Assembly: GCA_900469955.1 (NCBI GenBank) | Contig: UBYX01000024.1 | Span: 51,062-115,061, forward strand | DNA length: 64,000 nucleotides | Source of the DNA: Hyphomicrobiales bacterium | GTDB lineage: Bacteria; Pseudomonadota; Alphaproteobacteria; Rhizobiales; Rhizobiaceae | Reading direction: 5' to 3' | Shown here: piece by piece, positions 1 to 9,623 of the stretch | Layout: each line of letters begins with the position of its first letter | Numbering within the stretch: position 1 is the stretch's first letter | Made by a program: the position numbers and the translations under genes | Notes under the pieces: generated by a model | Told to the model about the DNA's origin: nothing | Seen by the model: only the letters and a program-made list of their open reading frames with translations | Database searches by the model: none

Positions 1-477
1 TCGAAGGCAGAACAACAGGCAGCGGAGAAGCTACGCGAGGAAATCCAGGAGCAGATTTCCGGCGTCGCAGGTAAACTCGCCGAAGGGCTGGTCGTGACGC
101 CGGCGGAGGGTGGCCTTCTCGTCACCATTTCGGATCAGGCCAATGATCCGATGTTCAACGTCGGCTCGGCCGTACCCCGTCGGGAAATGGTCCTGGCGAT
201 GGAGAAGCTCGGCCAGATCCTCAAGGATCGCAAAGGCAGCGTCATCGTGCGCGGTCATACGGACGGCCGCCAGTTCAAGGGTGGCCAGAACGACAACTGG
301 CGCCTTTCCATGGCCCGCGCCCATAGCGCTTATTATATGCTGGTGCACGGCGGGTTGACCGAAGACCGCGTCAAGCAGGTTTCGGGCTTTGCCGACAGGC
401 GGCTTCAGGTGGCCGATGACCCACTTGCGGCGGCAAACCGCCGCATCGAAATCCTGCTCCAGGCGGACGAGGGATAA
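1..477 (+). CDS. motB: Flagellar motor stator protein MotB (5' truncated, C-terminal part)
   Basis: The reading frame is open from base 1, so the N-terminal plug and membrane helix lie outside the window. The 158 visible residues are an OmpA-like peptidoglycan-binding domain: the segment around VIVRGHTDGR is the typical loop, followed by WRLSMARAHSAYYMLVHGG and a closing AANRRIEILLQ motif. In the family this domain anchors the MotA/MotB proton channel to the cell wall. The stop is 1 base before the motC start, which indicates one mot operon. The family assignment is firm; nothing can be said about the missing half. Confidence 0.93.
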   Translation, partial: SKAEQQAAEKLREEIQEQISGVAGKLAEGLVVTPAEGGLLVTISDQANDPMFNVGSAVPRREMVLAMEKLGQILKDRKGSVIVRGHTDGRQFKGGQNDNWRLSMARAHSAYYMLVHGGLTEDRVKQVSGFADRRLQVADDPLAAANRRIEILLQADEG

Positions 478-478
478 T

Positions 479-1753
479 ATGGCGCTTGCGGGCATACGGT
501 CTCTGTTCACGGCTGCTCTGGTCCTGGGGACGGCTCTTACGCATCCGGCGTTTGCGCAGGATCGTACCGACCTGCCGCCCTACGCCATGCTGCGTTCGCT
601 CCAGTTCGTGCAAGATTCCGTTGTCCTCGGCGACCATTCCGCAGCGGAAATGCAGCGCTTCATGCTGGCAACCATCGACCAGCGTTTGAGAACCGCCGAT
701 CCCTCGATCTTCGAGGATCCGCGCAATGTCGATGCTGCATTGGTCTACGCCATGAGCGGTGGCAATCCCGAAACGCTCGAATATCTCGCCTCCCGCGACA
801 TCGCCGGCAATTTCGACAATCGCGTCGCCGAAGCGCTCAGAAAATATCTGAGCGGCAAGGGGACCCTGGTCGCGAAGAGCCTGGGAGAGATGACGAAGGA
901 ATATCGCGACGAGAAGCTCGGCCCGTATCTTGCCCTGGTCAGCGGCAATGTGGCGGTGGTGAATGATCCGAAGGCGGCACTCGGCTTTTACGATTGGGCA
1001 CGGCTGACTGCGCCTGGTACCATTATCGAAGAAGCTGCTCTTCGCCGTTCGGTGGCCATTACAGTCGACGCCAATATGGTGGAAGAGGCGCTTTCCTATT
1101 CGCGCCGATATGCCCGCCGTTTTATTCATTCCCCTTATGCCAGCCAGTTCGCCGATTTCTTCGTGCAGCTTGTCGTCGCCCATTTCGGTGCGATTACGGA
1201 AGAAGACATCGACGGGGCGATCGAGTTCATGGATGCCGACCGTCGCCGGGAGGTCTTCCTGCGCATTGCCCGCGCAGCAGCCATCGCCGGCAACAACGAT
1301 CTCGCTCGGGTCGCCTCCGCGAAAGCTGAAGCATTGGCGGGAAATCCTGCGCCCGAGGCGCTCGCGCGGCTTTATGGCGGCTTCGCCGATATTCCCACGA
1401 ATGACATTCATGCAGCCATGAAGACGATCAGCGACGTTCCCGAAGAAACGCTTTCGGTGCGTGACAGAGCTCTGCGCGAGGCGGCAAAAGCCATTGCGGA
1501 ACAGGTCGTTAGCAAGCCGATAAAGGAAAGCTTCGCGCAAGACGAAGCAATCAATGTGACCCCCACAGAAGACGCGAAGTCCCCAGTCGCGTTGCCCAGA
1601 AATGAGATCGCTGGGCCTGCCTCCGCCGCGGAAGATCCGAGGGCCGGCACCGCTGTCAAATTCGATCCGGCCTTCCAGACATACGTCGATAGTGGTCGTT
1701 CGAAATTGAATGCTATCGATGAAATGCTGAAGGAGGAGAGTCCGTCCAAATGA
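479..1753 (+). CDS. motC: Periplasmic motility protein MotC
   Basis: This 424-residue protein begins MALAGIRSLFTAALVLGTAL and has a signal peptide with an A-F-A-Q cleavage region near residue 26. The ATG at 479 was chosen because it is 2 bases after the motB stop and gives an intact signal peptide; the frame is open further upstream. The body is helical and alanine-rich without a recognisable catalytic motif. MotC is known from Sinorhizobium as a periplasmic protein that partners MotB and is needed for rotation and speed control of the unidirectional rhizobial motor. It overlaps fliK by 4 bases (ATGA), so the two are probably translationally coupled. Confidence 0.92.
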   Translation: MALAGIRSLFTAALVLGTALTHPAFAQDRTDLPPYAMLRSLQFVQDSVVLGDHSAAEMQRFMLATIDQRLRTADPSIFEDPRNVDAALVYAMSGGNPETLEYLASRDIAGNFDNRVAEALRKYLSGKGTLVAKSLGEMTKEYRDEKLGPYLALVSGNVAVVNDPKAALGFYDWARLTAPGTIIEEAALRRSVAITVDANMVEEALSYSRRYARRFIHSPYASQFADFFVQLVVAHFGAITEEDIDGAIEFMDADRRREVFLRIARAAAIAGNNDLARVASAKAEALAGNPAPEALARLYGGFADIPTNDIHAAMKTISDVPEETLSVRDRALREAAKAIAEQVVSKPIKESFAQDEAINVTPTEDAKSPVALPRNEIAGPASAAEDPRAGTAVKFDPAFQTYVDSGRSKLNAIDEMLKEESPSK

Positions 1754-3204
1754 TTACAGACATTCTGGGTGGCAAGACCGGTGCAGCCGATGCGGCTTCG
1801 TCGGCAAAACAAGCTGTCGGCGGCCGGAAGGGCGCCGATGCTTCACCGAACGGCTTCTCCGACGCCCTTTCGGATCTGGATCAAGACGTGCCTTCGCAGG
1901 GCAAGGACGACGTACTGGATGACGGCGAGCCTTCCGAGGAGGATCGCCTGAGCGCTGGCGAAAAGGCGGCAACGCGCAAACCGATCATCGACCTCAGACC
2001 GGAAAGCCTTCGGCGCACACCAGAGAGAAGCGAAAGCGTCCTCGATGCAGTCGCCAAGGTCGTCGCGGCAAACGATGAGAAACAGCTGACGCCGGCGGAG
2101 AAGAAACTTCGCGATGCGCTCGCCACCGCTAAGGCCATCGTCCGGAAGTCGGATGAACTGGCCGCTGCCCGCAAACCCGATGCCAACGGCGACCAGGCGG
2201 AGCCTGAAGAGGTAGACGCAGGTCTCGATCTTTCCATTCTGGATGCCGACGACAGCAAGATTGCCGATGTCCTGTCGTTGTTGGGCGGTGAGGTAGCCGC
2301 AAGCGAGCTTCAGGCCGCGATGCCGAAAAACGCGGGCGGCCCTCAGGGCAAACGGCAGAAGGATGCGGAGGATCGGATCCAGGTCGGCGCCAACGGTGCC
2401 GGGGAAACCGGCCGTTTCAGCCTGGCCAGCGCGTCCTCGGATTCGCTCTCCTTGCCGGCCGATCGCGAGACGAGCGTTCCTGGGACCGGCCAGTTTCGCT
2501 TCACCAATGCCCGTGGGGACGGTCAGAGCCTCAATATGACCGTGGACGAGCGCAGTGGCGAACGACCGACCGTGGAATTCAAGGCTTCATCGAACGCAGC
2601 CGTTGAAAATGTCACTGTGCTCGAGTCGCGGCGGTTCCTGGGCCTCGCGCAGAATTCGAACAGCGCCAATCTGACGGCAATGCTGTCAGGCAATTCCGAA
2701 TGGGCGGCAGCCATGCATCCGAGTTCGGAACTCTCCAACGTCGCGGCGCAGAGCAGCACCGGCACCGTGGTCAATACGCTCAAGCTGCAGATGAACCCGC
2801 ATGATCTGGGGTCGGTGACGGCTATGCTCCGGCTTCACGGCGAAGCGCTGAACGTTCATCTCACCGTCGAAACACGAGCCGCCTATATGCAGCTCAGCGA
2901 AGACAGCAGCGGTATCCTCGACGCGCTTCGCGCCCAGGGCTTTGCCGTCGAACAGGTGACCATCAGCATTGCTCCGACGGCAGATTCGGAAGGGGCCGGC
3001 GGTCAACAAGGGCAGCAGGGTCAGACGGGTCCGCAAACTCAGGCTGATGGTGGGCGGCAGGGTTCTGCTGCCGGACGCGGCCAGGAGCAGGCAGGAAACC
3101 GTCAGTCGGCCGGGTTAGATGCGAGGAATACGAATGACGCGGCTTCGGACAGCACGGCAGGTACGCCTTCTGGCGGCACTCGCCCTGGTGATCTCTACCT
3201 CTGA
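1750..3204 (+). CDS. fliK: Flagellar hook-length control protein FliK (formerly MotD)
   Basis: This is a 484-residue protein with a long, acidic, low-complexity N-terminal part and a compact C-terminal hook-length domain at about residues 340-405 (LKLQMNPHDLGSVTAMLRLH, then a segment ending in AVEQVTISI). A glutamine/glycine-rich tail follows. This layout is typical of FliK, which measures hook length and switches export substrate by contact with FlhB. In rhizobia the gene was first called motD. It overlaps motC by 4 bases at its start. Its last 70 or so bases overlap the next gene in another frame. Confidence 0.9.
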   Translation: MITDILGGKTGAADAASSAKQAVGGRKGADASPNGFSDALSDLDQDVPSQGKDDVLDDGEPSEEDRLSAGEKAATRKPIIDLRPESLRRTPERSESVLDAVAKVVAANDEKQLTPAEKKLRDALATAKAIVRKSDELAAARKPDANGDQAEPEEVDAGLDLSILDADDSKIADVLSLLGGEVAASELQAAMPKNAGGPQGKRQKDAEDRIQVGANGAGETGRFSLASASSDSLSLPADRETSVPGTGQFRFTNARGDGQSLNMTVDERSGERPTVEFKASSNAAVENVTVLESRRFLGLAQNSNSANLTAMLSGNSEWAAAMHPSSELSNVAAQSSTGTVVNTLKLQMNPHDLGSVTAMLRLHGEALNVHLTVETRAAYMQLSEDSSGILDALRAQGFAVEQVTISIAPTADSEGAGGQQGQQGQTGPQTQADGGRQGSAAGRGQEQAGNRQSAGLDARNTNDAASDSTAGTPSGGTRPGDLYL

Positions 3205-3793
3205 GGCGCCCGCCGGGTCCCTTTTCAGCGCATCCACACAGCTTGCTCCTCGAACTCCGACAATCGCCAGCGCCCCGGCCTCTCCCCGGGCGCCGGTCAA
3301 CCCCGGAGCTTGTGAACGCGAGATCCAAGCTGCGGCTGCGAAGTACGGGATTCCGGAAGGCATTCTTTATTCGGTCGGATTGACCGAGACGGGGCGCAAG
3401 GGGAGCCTGAGTCCATTCGCGATGAACGTGGAAGGCAAGGCCCATTTTTCGGCTTCGCAACAGGAGGCAATCGCCACATTCCAGGCGGCAAGGCGGCAGG
3501 GGATGAAGTTGATCGACATCGGCTGCATGCAGATCAATCATCATTTCCACGGCGAAAATTTTTCGTCTCCGGAAGAGATGTTCGATCCAAGGCGCAATGT
3601 AGAGTATGCGGCGAAGTTCCTGCGCAACCTCCACGACCGGCACGAGACATGGACTATGGCGGTAGCAAGATACCACGCCGGCCCCAATAACGATCCGGCG
3701 CAGAAGAGATATGTCTGCCGTGTGATCAGCAATTTGGTTGCGACGGGCTACGGAAACTGGACGACCAACGCCTCCCGCTTCTGTAATAGCTAA
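3134..3793 (+). CDS. Secreted lytic transglycosylase-like (SLT domain) protein of the mot operon
   Basis: This is a 219-residue protein with an N-terminal signal sequence (hydrophobic LLAALALVIS) and an SLT fold from about residue 58. The likely catalytic glutamate is in VGLTETGR; DIGCMQINHHF and MAVARYHAG match the other family motifs. There are four cysteines, near residue 60, in DIGC, in YVCR and in RFCNS. The ATG at 3134 was preferred to 3119 because GAGGA lies 6 bases upstream. It overlaps the fliK end by 71 bases. From its place it probably opens the peptidoglycan for the rod or hook (inference). I did not call it MotE, which as far as I recall lies elsewhere, between flgI and flgH, in related genomes. 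Confidence 0.82.
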   Translation: MTRLRTARQVRLLAALALVISTSEAPAGSLFSASTQLAPRTPTIASAPASPRAPVNPGACEREIQAAAAKYGIPEGILYSVGLTETGRKGSLSPFAMNVEGKAHFSASQQEAIATFQAARRQGMKLIDIGCMQINHHFHGENFSSPEEMFDPRRNVEYAAKFLRNLHDRHETWTMAVARYHAGPNNDPAQKRYVCRVISNLVATGYGNWTTNASRFCNS

Positions 3794-4072
3794 GCAACCT
3801 GAGGCTGAATCTCTCGGCGAAAGAATCGCAAAATTGTGCCGTTGACGAAATATGGCGAAAATGGCAGCGCAAGCACTCTTTGAAGAGGTGTTAATTTTTC
3901 CACTAAAATTTTGTGCCGCCTAAGCGGGTACCCACTACATCTAGTGCAAATCGCGAGCCAATGGTTAATCAACTATTAATTTGTTTGGTTAATTTCATAC
4001 AGCTTGTCTCCGATTCCCGCGATTCGTACCCATAGATCAATCGAGGTACCACAACTGATTCGGAGGCGGCGA
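3794..4072. other. Intergenic region upstream of rem, AT-rich
   Basis: This 279-base gap separates the mot operon from rem. It is clearly richer in A and T than the surrounding genes, with runs such as TTAATTTTTCCACTAAAATT near 3890-3910 and ATTAATTTG near 3976. No open reading frame or convincing intrinsic terminator was seen. It most likely holds the rem promoter and the sites of the upstream flagellar activators VisN/VisR known in Sinorhizobium, but no specific site could be assigned by eye. Confidence 0.4.
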
Positions 4073-4744
4073 ATGATCGTAGTGGTTGATGAGCGTGAGC
4101 TCGTGAAAGACGGATACACTTCTCTTTTCGGACGTGAAGGAATTCCGTCCACAGGGTTTGATCCAAAAGAATTCGGCGAATGGGTCAATACGGCGGCTGA
4201 TGCGGATATCGCTGCGGTTGAGGCCTTTCTGATCGGGCAGGGCGAGCGGACGCTTGAACTGCCGCGGGCCATCCGCGACCGGTCCATGGCACCGGTGATC
4301 GCAGTCAGCGACGCTCCGTCTCTGGAGGCAACCCTTGCCTTCTTCGACAGCGGCGTCGATGACGTGGTGCGCAAGCCGGTTCATCCCCGCGAAATCTTGG
4401 CACGTGCGGCCGCAATCCGCCGCCGTCTGAAGGCAATCGCGAACTTCACCGATATCGGTCCCATCCGGGTTTTCTCCGATGGTCGTGACCCGGAGATCGA
4501 GGGGGAAGTTTTCGCGCTTCCGCGTCGCGAGCGGCGCATTCTGGAATACCTGGTCTCCAACCGCGGCCGGCGTGTTTCCAAGACGCAGATCTTCAATGCC
4601 ATCTACGGCATCTTCGACGAAGAAGTCGAAGAGAACGTCGTTGAAAGCCATATCAGCAAGCTGCGCAAGAAACTGCGCAAGAAGCTCGGCTTCGATCCCG
4701 TCGATTCCAAGCGTTTCCTTGGCTATTGCATCGACTGGAACTGA
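4073..4744 (+). CDS. rem: Transcriptional activator of motility Rem (OmpR-type)
   Basis: This 223-residue response-regulator-like protein has a receiver-like domain (1 to about 115) and an OmpR-type winged helix (about 130-220, with [20 protein letters not shown] and [18 protein letters not shown]). The ATG at 4073 follows GGAGG with good spacing; an open frame from 4004 is ignored. The receiver lacks the usual phosphorylated aspartate: the strand-3 position reads ADIAAVE, so glutamate 50 takes its place. In Sinorhizobium Rem, the growth-phase-dependent activator of class IB flagellar genes, acts below VisNR. Its position between the mot operon and flgE is the conserved rhizobial order. Confidence 0.92.
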   Translation: MIVVVDERELVKDGYTSLFGREGIPSTGFDPKEFGEWVNTAADADIAAVEAFLIGQGERTLELPRAIRDRSMAPVIAVSDAPSLEATLAFFDSGVDDVVRKPVHPREILARAAAIRRRLKAIANFTDIGPIRVFSDGRDPEIEGEVFALPRRERRILEYLVSNRGRRVSKTQIFNAIYGIFDEEVEENVVESHISKLRKKLRKKLGFDPVDSKRFLGYCIDWN

Positions 4745-4849
4745 TTTTCAGAAGGGCCTTGCCGCTTATTTTCAGCGGACACGGAAAGCAGACAGCTTCA
4801 CGCAAGGCCCGCATCCTACTCTCTTCATCAGATAAAGCGGAGATTTCCT

Positions 4850-6166
4850 ATGAGCATTTTCGGCACGATGAAAACGGCCGTCTCGGGTATGAATGCCCAG
4901 GCCAATCGCCTCGGCACAGTCGGCGACAACATCGCCAATTCGAGCACAGCCGGCTACAAGCGTGCGTCAACGGCTTTCTCTTCGTTGGTACTGCCCTCCA
5001 CCCAGGGTTCCTATTCGTCGGGAGGCGTGGAAACCAATGTCCGCTACAGCATCGCCGAACAGGGCGGTATCCAGTACACGACGTCGAACACCGATCTCGC
5101 CATCCAGGGCGAAGGCTTCTTCATCGTCAGCGATCAGAATGGTTCTCCCTATCTGACCCGCGCCGGCGCCTTCCAGAAGGACGCCAACGGTTATCTCGTC
5201 AACACCGCCGGTTATCAGCTCATGGGTTACCCCTACGGTTCCAACCCGCCGGCTGCGGTCGTCAACGGCTTCAATGGTCTCGAGGCGATCAACATCAACG
5301 ACTTTGGTCTGGTATCCTCGCCGTCCAGCCAGGGCAGCTTCCCGGCCAACCTGGACAAGGAAGCGGCTATCGTGCCCGCTGGCACTCGTCCGAGCGACAA
5401 CGTCGCCACCAGCGTGATCACCAACAAGAGTTCGCTGACGGCTTACGACCATGCCGGTGCCAAGGTTCTTTACGACTTCTATTACACAAAGACTGCCAAT
5501 AACGAGTGGGAAGTTACTGTCTATCGCCAGGATCAGTCTACGAACGGCGGCTTCCCATATACGGTGACTGCGCCGGAGGTGCTCGTACAACAGAAGGCCA
5601 CTCTACGGTTCGATCCCAATACCAACAAGTTGCTGGCCGCTCCTTATGTTGTCGGCCCTCCGTCGACGGGATCGATGAAGAATATCGTCATCACCGACCC
5701 CAACGATGGCGCGACCCCTGCGCAGACGATCGATATCGACCTTTCCGCCATGACTCAGTTTGCCAGCGACTTTACGCCGGGCAAGGGCATCATCGACGGC
5801 AACGCGCCGAGCCCGATCACGGACGTGGAAATCGGCGGTGATGGTCTGGTCACTGCAGTCTACCAGGATGGCGGTCGCCGTGCGATCTACCAGGTGGCGC
5901 TAGCCACCGTTCCGGCGATCGACAAGATGCTGCCGCAGAACGGCAACGTCTATCTGCCGACCAATGACTCCGGCGTCGTAACCATCGGCTTCCCGCAGAG
6001 CGGTTCTTTCGGCCAGGTTTATTCCGGTGCTCTGGAGAGTTCCAACGTCGATATCGCCAGCGAGCTGACCGAAATGATCGAATCGCAGCGCGTCTACACG
6101 GCGAACTCCAAGGTGTTTCAGACCGGCTCAGATTTGATGGACGTCCTCATCAACCTGAAGAGATAA
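4850..6166 (+). CDS. flgE: Flagellar hook protein FlgE
   Basis: This 438-residue protein has the N-terminal rod/hook signature (AVSGMNAQANRLGTVGDNIA then STAGYKR) and the C-terminal coiled coil (ELTEMIESQRVYTANSKVFQ). The D1 and D2 domains lie between them. It polymerises into the hook that links rod and filament, and is exported by the flagellar type III apparatus. A clear GGAG ribosome site lies upstream of the ATG. It opens the hook-filament run flgE-flgK-flgL-flaF-flbT-flgD. The gap from rem is 105 bases and could hold a separate promoter. Confidence 0.95.
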   Translation: MSIFGTMKTAVSGMNAQANRLGTVGDNIANSSTAGYKRASTAFSSLVLPSTQGSYSSGGVETNVRYSIAEQGGIQYTTSNTDLAIQGEGFFIVSDQNGSPYLTRAGAFQKDANGYLVNTAGYQLMGYPYGSNPPAAVVNGFNGLEAININDFGLVSSPSSQGSFPANLDKEAAIVPAGTRPSDNVATSVITNKSSLTAYDHAGAKVLYDFYYTKTANNEWEVTVYRQDQSTNGGFPYTVTAPEVLVQQKATLRFDPNTNKLLAAPYVVGPPSTGSMKNIVITDPNDGATPAQTIDIDLSAMTQFASDFTPGKGIIDGNAPSPITDVEIGGDGLVTAVYQDGGRRAIYQVALATVPAIDKMLPQNGNVYLPTNDSGVVTIGFPQSGSFGQVYSGALESSNVDIASELTEMIESQRVYTANSKVFQTGSDLMDVLINLKR

Positions 6167-6212
6167 CCGGACGGGACGATCGAGAGAATAAGTCTCAAGA
6201 GGTTAGTAAAAA

Positions 6213-7682
6213 ATGTCGCTTGCATCAGCATTGTCCACGGCTCAGTCCATCTTCACCAACTCCGGCACGCAGTCCGGTGTGGTGTCGAAGAACATTGCCA
6301 ATGCGCAGAACCCGGATTATGTCCGCCGCTCCGCGGTGGTCGTGACCGGCGGCAACGGCGCAGTGATCGACGACATCGTTCGCGCCCAGAACTCTCCGCT
6401 CCTGCGCCAGACGATCGAAAGCACCTCCGTTGCAAACGGTCAGGCGACACTCCTTGCTGGTCTCACCGAGATCAAGAACCTGATGGGGGGGAACAACAAC
6501 GAAATCTCCCCCGCCAAGCTCATCACCGCCTTCCGCAACAACCTGGATGCCTTTACCTCCAAGGCAAACGATACCGGTCTTGGTGGTGCAGTCATTTCCA
6601 CGGCGCAGGATCTCGCGAACGGTCTGAACACGGCGGCTGACAAGCTTCAGAAGATCCGCAAGGATGCCGACGACCAGATCAAGCAGGACGTCGACACGCT
6701 TAACGCGCTGCTTTCCAAGTTCGAGGCGGTCAACAACCAGGTCAAGAACGCGACGGCGAGCGGCGCGGATGCGAACGACGCGCTGGATGAACGTGACGGT
6801 CTTCTCAAGAAGATAGCCGAAATCGTCGGCGTAACCTCCTATGTTCGCGGCGACAACGACATGGTGCTCTACACCTCCGATGGTGTGACGCTATTCGAGG
6901 CCGTGCCCCGCAAGGTTACGTTCCAGGCGACCGCAGCTTTCGATGCCTCTACAGTCGGAAACGGCGTCTATATCGATGGAGTGGCGCTGAAGCCTGGCGT
7001 ATCCGGCAACACCAGCGCCAAAGGGTCGCTTCAGGCGCTGTTGCAGGTTCGCGACACGGTCGCCCCCATCTTCCAGAGCCAGCTCGACGAAATTGCGCGC
7101 GCCCTGATTACTACTTTTGCAGAGACCGGGCCAACCGGTGCACTCGTTCCCCAGACCGGCCTTTTCACTTATAAGGATGCGGCAGGCGTCCAACAAACTG
7201 CTATCCCGGCTGCCGGCACCATTGTTCCGGGGATCGCATCTCGGATTTTCGTCAATCCGGTCGTTGTTCCTCCTGCGGGCACGCCGGACAAGTTGCGCGA
7301 CGGCGGCATCAACGGCGCGGCCTACGTCGTCAACACCGGCGGCAGCAGCTATCGTGACTTGCTGGACAAGTACAACGAAAGCCTCGAGGGCCCGATGACC
7401 TTCGACAACAACACGGAAATCGCGGACGCGCCGGATCTTCTCTCTTTCGCCGCAGATTCCATGGGTTGGCTGGAACAGCTTCGCAGTACCGCAACTTCGT
7501 CCGACGAGACGAAGACGGCGCTTCTGACCCGCACCCTCGAAGCCTATTCCAGCAGCACGGGCGTCAGTCTCGACGAGGAACTGTCGCTGCTGCTTGATAT
7601 CGAACAGTCCTACAAGGCCGGTACCAAACTGATGGCGACGGTCGATGAGATGATGCAGGCCCTGCTGGATATTGCGAGCTGA
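6213..7682 (+). CDS. flgK: Flagellar hook-associated protein 1 FlgK
   Basis: This 489-residue protein starts with the conserved N-terminal helix (MSLASALSTAQSIFTNSG, then VSKNIANAQNPDYVRR) and ends with the matching C-terminal helix (SLDEELSLLLDIEQSYKAG and MATVDEMMQALLDI). FlgK forms the first hook-filament junction ring. It is followed after only 2 bases by flgL, as is usual for the two junction proteins. No anomaly was seen. Confidence 0.94.
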   Translation: MSLASALSTAQSIFTNSGTQSGVVSKNIANAQNPDYVRRSAVVVTGGNGAVIDDIVRAQNSPLLRQTIESTSVANGQATLLAGLTEIKNLMGGNNNEISPAKLITAFRNNLDAFTSKANDTGLGGAVISTAQDLANGLNTAADKLQKIRKDADDQIKQDVDTLNALLSKFEAVNNQVKNATASGADANDALDERDGLLKKIAEIVGVTSYVRGDNDMVLYTSDGVTLFEAVPRKVTFQATAAFDASTVGNGVYIDGVALKPGVSGNTSAKGSLQALLQVRDTVAPIFQSQLDEIARALITTFAETGPTGALVPQTGLFTYKDAAGVQQTAIPAAGTIVPGIASRIFVNPVVVPPAGTPDKLRDGGINGAAYVVNTGGSSYRDLLDKYNESLEGPMTFDNNTEIADAPDLLSFAADSMGWLEQLRSTATSSDETKTALLTRTLEAYSSSTGVSLDEELSLLLDIEQSYKAGTKLMATVDEMMQALLDIAS

Positions 7683-7684
7683 TT

Positions 7685-8794
7685 ATGAAAACCTCTTTTG
7701 TTTCAACATTGTCCATTCAGACGACCATGCGAAACGCCATTTCAGGCGTTCAGCGCGAGATGGTGAAGGCGAACCAGGAAGCCGTCACGCAGAAACACGC
7801 GGACCTTGGCGTTGCGCTCGGGGCCAATACCTCTCGCGCTATCGATCTTTCTCGGGATATCACCCGCATCGAGTCGCTTTACAACACCGCGTCGCTCGCG
7901 ACGCAGCGGCTGGAAAGCGCCGAACTTGCCCTGTCGAAGATGAACGAACTCGGGCTCGATATTCAGGGCGCAATTCTGACCCTTGGCAATTCCACGGACG
8001 CTACGAGCCTCGCCACGGCCCGCACGACGATGCAGTCCGCCCTCGACGCCTTCACGAATTTTGCGAACACATCGGTCCAGGGCGAATACATTTTCGCCGG
8101 CATCAATACCGACGTGAAGCCGATGGAAGATTATTTTGCAGCGGGATCGCCCGCCAAGGCGGCATTCGATACCGAGCTGAACCACTTCATGTCGACGCAG
8201 GTTCCCGTTATCGCGAGCCTGTCGGTAATGACAGAAACCCAGATGAATACCTTTCTCGATGATCTCGGGAAGAAGTTCGATGGCACAGCCCCGCTCACAA
8301 GCCCGCCGCATCCGGCGGCTCTTGCGGGCCAGGATTTCTGGACGACGTTCTTTTCCGACGCCAGCGACGAAAACATGAAGAGCCGCATCAGCCAGAGCGA
8401 AGTGGTCGAAAGCTCCACCAACGCCAATAAGGCAGGCATGCGCAAATTCGCTTTCGCCTCGATCGTGTCGCTGGAGCTGCTGCAGCCGAACATGGACGAC
8501 AAGGCCCGCCAGGCGGTTGGGGCGCGGACACGGTCTGTCATCAGCGAGGCGATGAACGGTGTAGATAGTATTAACCAGCAGCGGACTACAATCGGTATTT
8601 ATACCGAACGCGTCTCCAAGGCTGAGGAAAGGTTGCAGGCGCAGAAAGATATTCTGACGAAGGGCCTGATAGGCCTTGAGAATGTCGATCCGGAGGAAGC
8701 TGCGACCCGTCTTAACGCACTGAAGACGCTTCTGGAAACCGCATACACGGTAACGGCAAAGATACAGCAGTTGAGCCTTGCCAACTTCCTTTGA
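7685..8794 (+). CDS. flgL: Flagellar hook-associated protein 3 FlgL
   Basis: This 369-residue flagellin-like protein has an N-terminal D0/D1 helix (MKTSFVSTLSIQTTMRNAIS) and a C-terminal helix with the family pattern ETAYTVTAKIQQLSLANFL. FlgL forms the second junction ring below the filament. Its start is 2 bases after the flgK stop, so the two are probably translated from one transcript. The length is normal for rhizobial FlgL. Confidence 0.92.
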   Translation: MKTSFVSTLSIQTTMRNAISGVQREMVKANQEAVTQKHADLGVALGANTSRAIDLSRDITRIESLYNTASLATQRLESAELALSKMNELGLDIQGAILTLGNSTDATSLATARTTMQSALDAFTNFANTSVQGEYIFAGINTDVKPMEDYFAAGSPAKAAFDTELNHFMSTQVPVIASLSVMTETQMNTFLDDLGKKFDGTAPLTSPPHPAALAGQDFWTTFFSDASDENMKSRISQSEVVESSTNANKAGMRKFAFASIVSLELLQPNMDDKARQAVGARTRSVISEAMNGVDSINQQRTTIGIYTERVSKAEERLQAQKDILTKGLIGLENVDPEEAATRLNALKTLLETAYTVTAKIQQLSLANFL

Positions 8795-8829
8795 TGACTA
8801 AAGGAAGGCTCATGAAGAAGGATACATGA

Positions 8830-9177
8830 ATGTACCAGTTTTCATATGCCGAGATCATGGAGGATGGCGTTGCAAACGCCAAGGATCGTGAACGGCAGGC
8901 CCTCGATCGTTCGATCGAACTGTTGGCGTCAGCCCGCGACGATGGCCATTATACGCGCACGACCGTCGAGGCTCTTTTTTATACCCGGCGCGTGTGGATC
9001 AGGTTCATTGAGGACCTAAAGCAGCCGGACAACGAGCTGGCAACGGAACTGCGCGCTGATCTGATCTCTATCGCTATCTGGATATTGAAGGAATGCGAAA
9101 AGATCCGGAAACGCGAGTCGACCAATTTCCAGGGCATTATAGACGTGACCACCATCATCAGGGATGGACTTAAATGA
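8830..9177 (+). CDS. flaF: Flagellin biosynthesis regulator FlaF
   Basis: This 115-residue helical protein has the FlaF features [13 protein letters not shown] at the start and [20 protein letters not shown] in the middle. In alphaproteobacteria FlaF is a flagellin-specific factor that promotes flagellin secretion or assembly, and works opposite FlbT. The ATG at 8830 follows GAAGGA. It overlaps flbT by 4 bases (ATGA), so the antagonistic pair should be made together. Confidence 0.93.
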   Translation: MYQFSYAEIMEDGVANAKDRERQALDRSIELLASARDDGHYTRTTVEALFYTRRVWIRFIEDLKQPDNELATELRADLISIAIWILKECEKIRKRESTNFQGIIDVTTIIRDGLK

Positions 9178-9623
9178 AAAGTACGCTTCGCATCTCTTTG
9201 AAGTCCGGCGAGAGGATCTTCATCAACGGCGCTGTGTTGCGCGTTGATCGGAAGGTCGCGCTGGAATTCCTCAACGACGTCACGTTCTTGCTGGAAAACC
9301 ACGTTCTTCAGCCGGAGGATGCGACCACGCCGCTCAGGCAGCTCTATTTCATCGCCCAGATGATGCTGATCAACCCTGAGGGCAAGGAACAGTCGATGAC
9401 GCTGTTCCGTAAATCGGTGGCCATGCTTCTCACGTGCTTCCATGACGATGAGGTGCTGGCGGAGCTGAAGCGGATCGACGGGATGGTGGCGTCCGGCCGG
9501 GCGTTCGACGCTCTCAAGGCGATCCGTGCCCTCTATCCGACGGAAGATCGCATCCTGAACAATCAGGAGATCGCGCCGGCAACCGTCGAACGCATCCGCA
9601 AGGAGATTGCACCATGGCGGTAG
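9174..9623 (+). CDS. flbT: Flagellin mRNA translation repressor FlbT
   Basis: This 149-residue protein matches Flb[21 protein letters not shown] at the start and [20 protein letters not shown] inside. FlbT binds the 5' untranslated region of flagellin mRNA in Caulobacter and relatives and limits flagellin synthesis until the hook is complete. It overlaps flaF upstream by 4 bases and flgD downstream by 10 bases. The compact arrangement suggests strict co-expression with the hook genes. Confidence 0.93.
   Translation: MKSTLRISLKSGERIFINGAVLRVDRKVALEFLNDVTFLLENHVLQPEDATTPLRQLYFIAQMMLINPEGKEQSMTLFRKSVAMLLTCFHDDEVLAELKRIDGMVASGRAFDALKAIRALYPTEDRILNNQEIAPATVERIRKEIAPWR

Noticed and set aside
371..1540. 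389-codon frame on the minus strand opposite motC
   Set aside because: It is antisense to a clear motC with a signal peptide; no domain, ribosome site or operon context was found.
3134..3793. Calling the SLT protein MotE because it lies in the mot operon
   Set aside because: In related genomes the MotC chaperone MotE lies, as far as I recall, between flgI and flgH and is not an SLT protein; the domain here is lytic transglycosylase-like.
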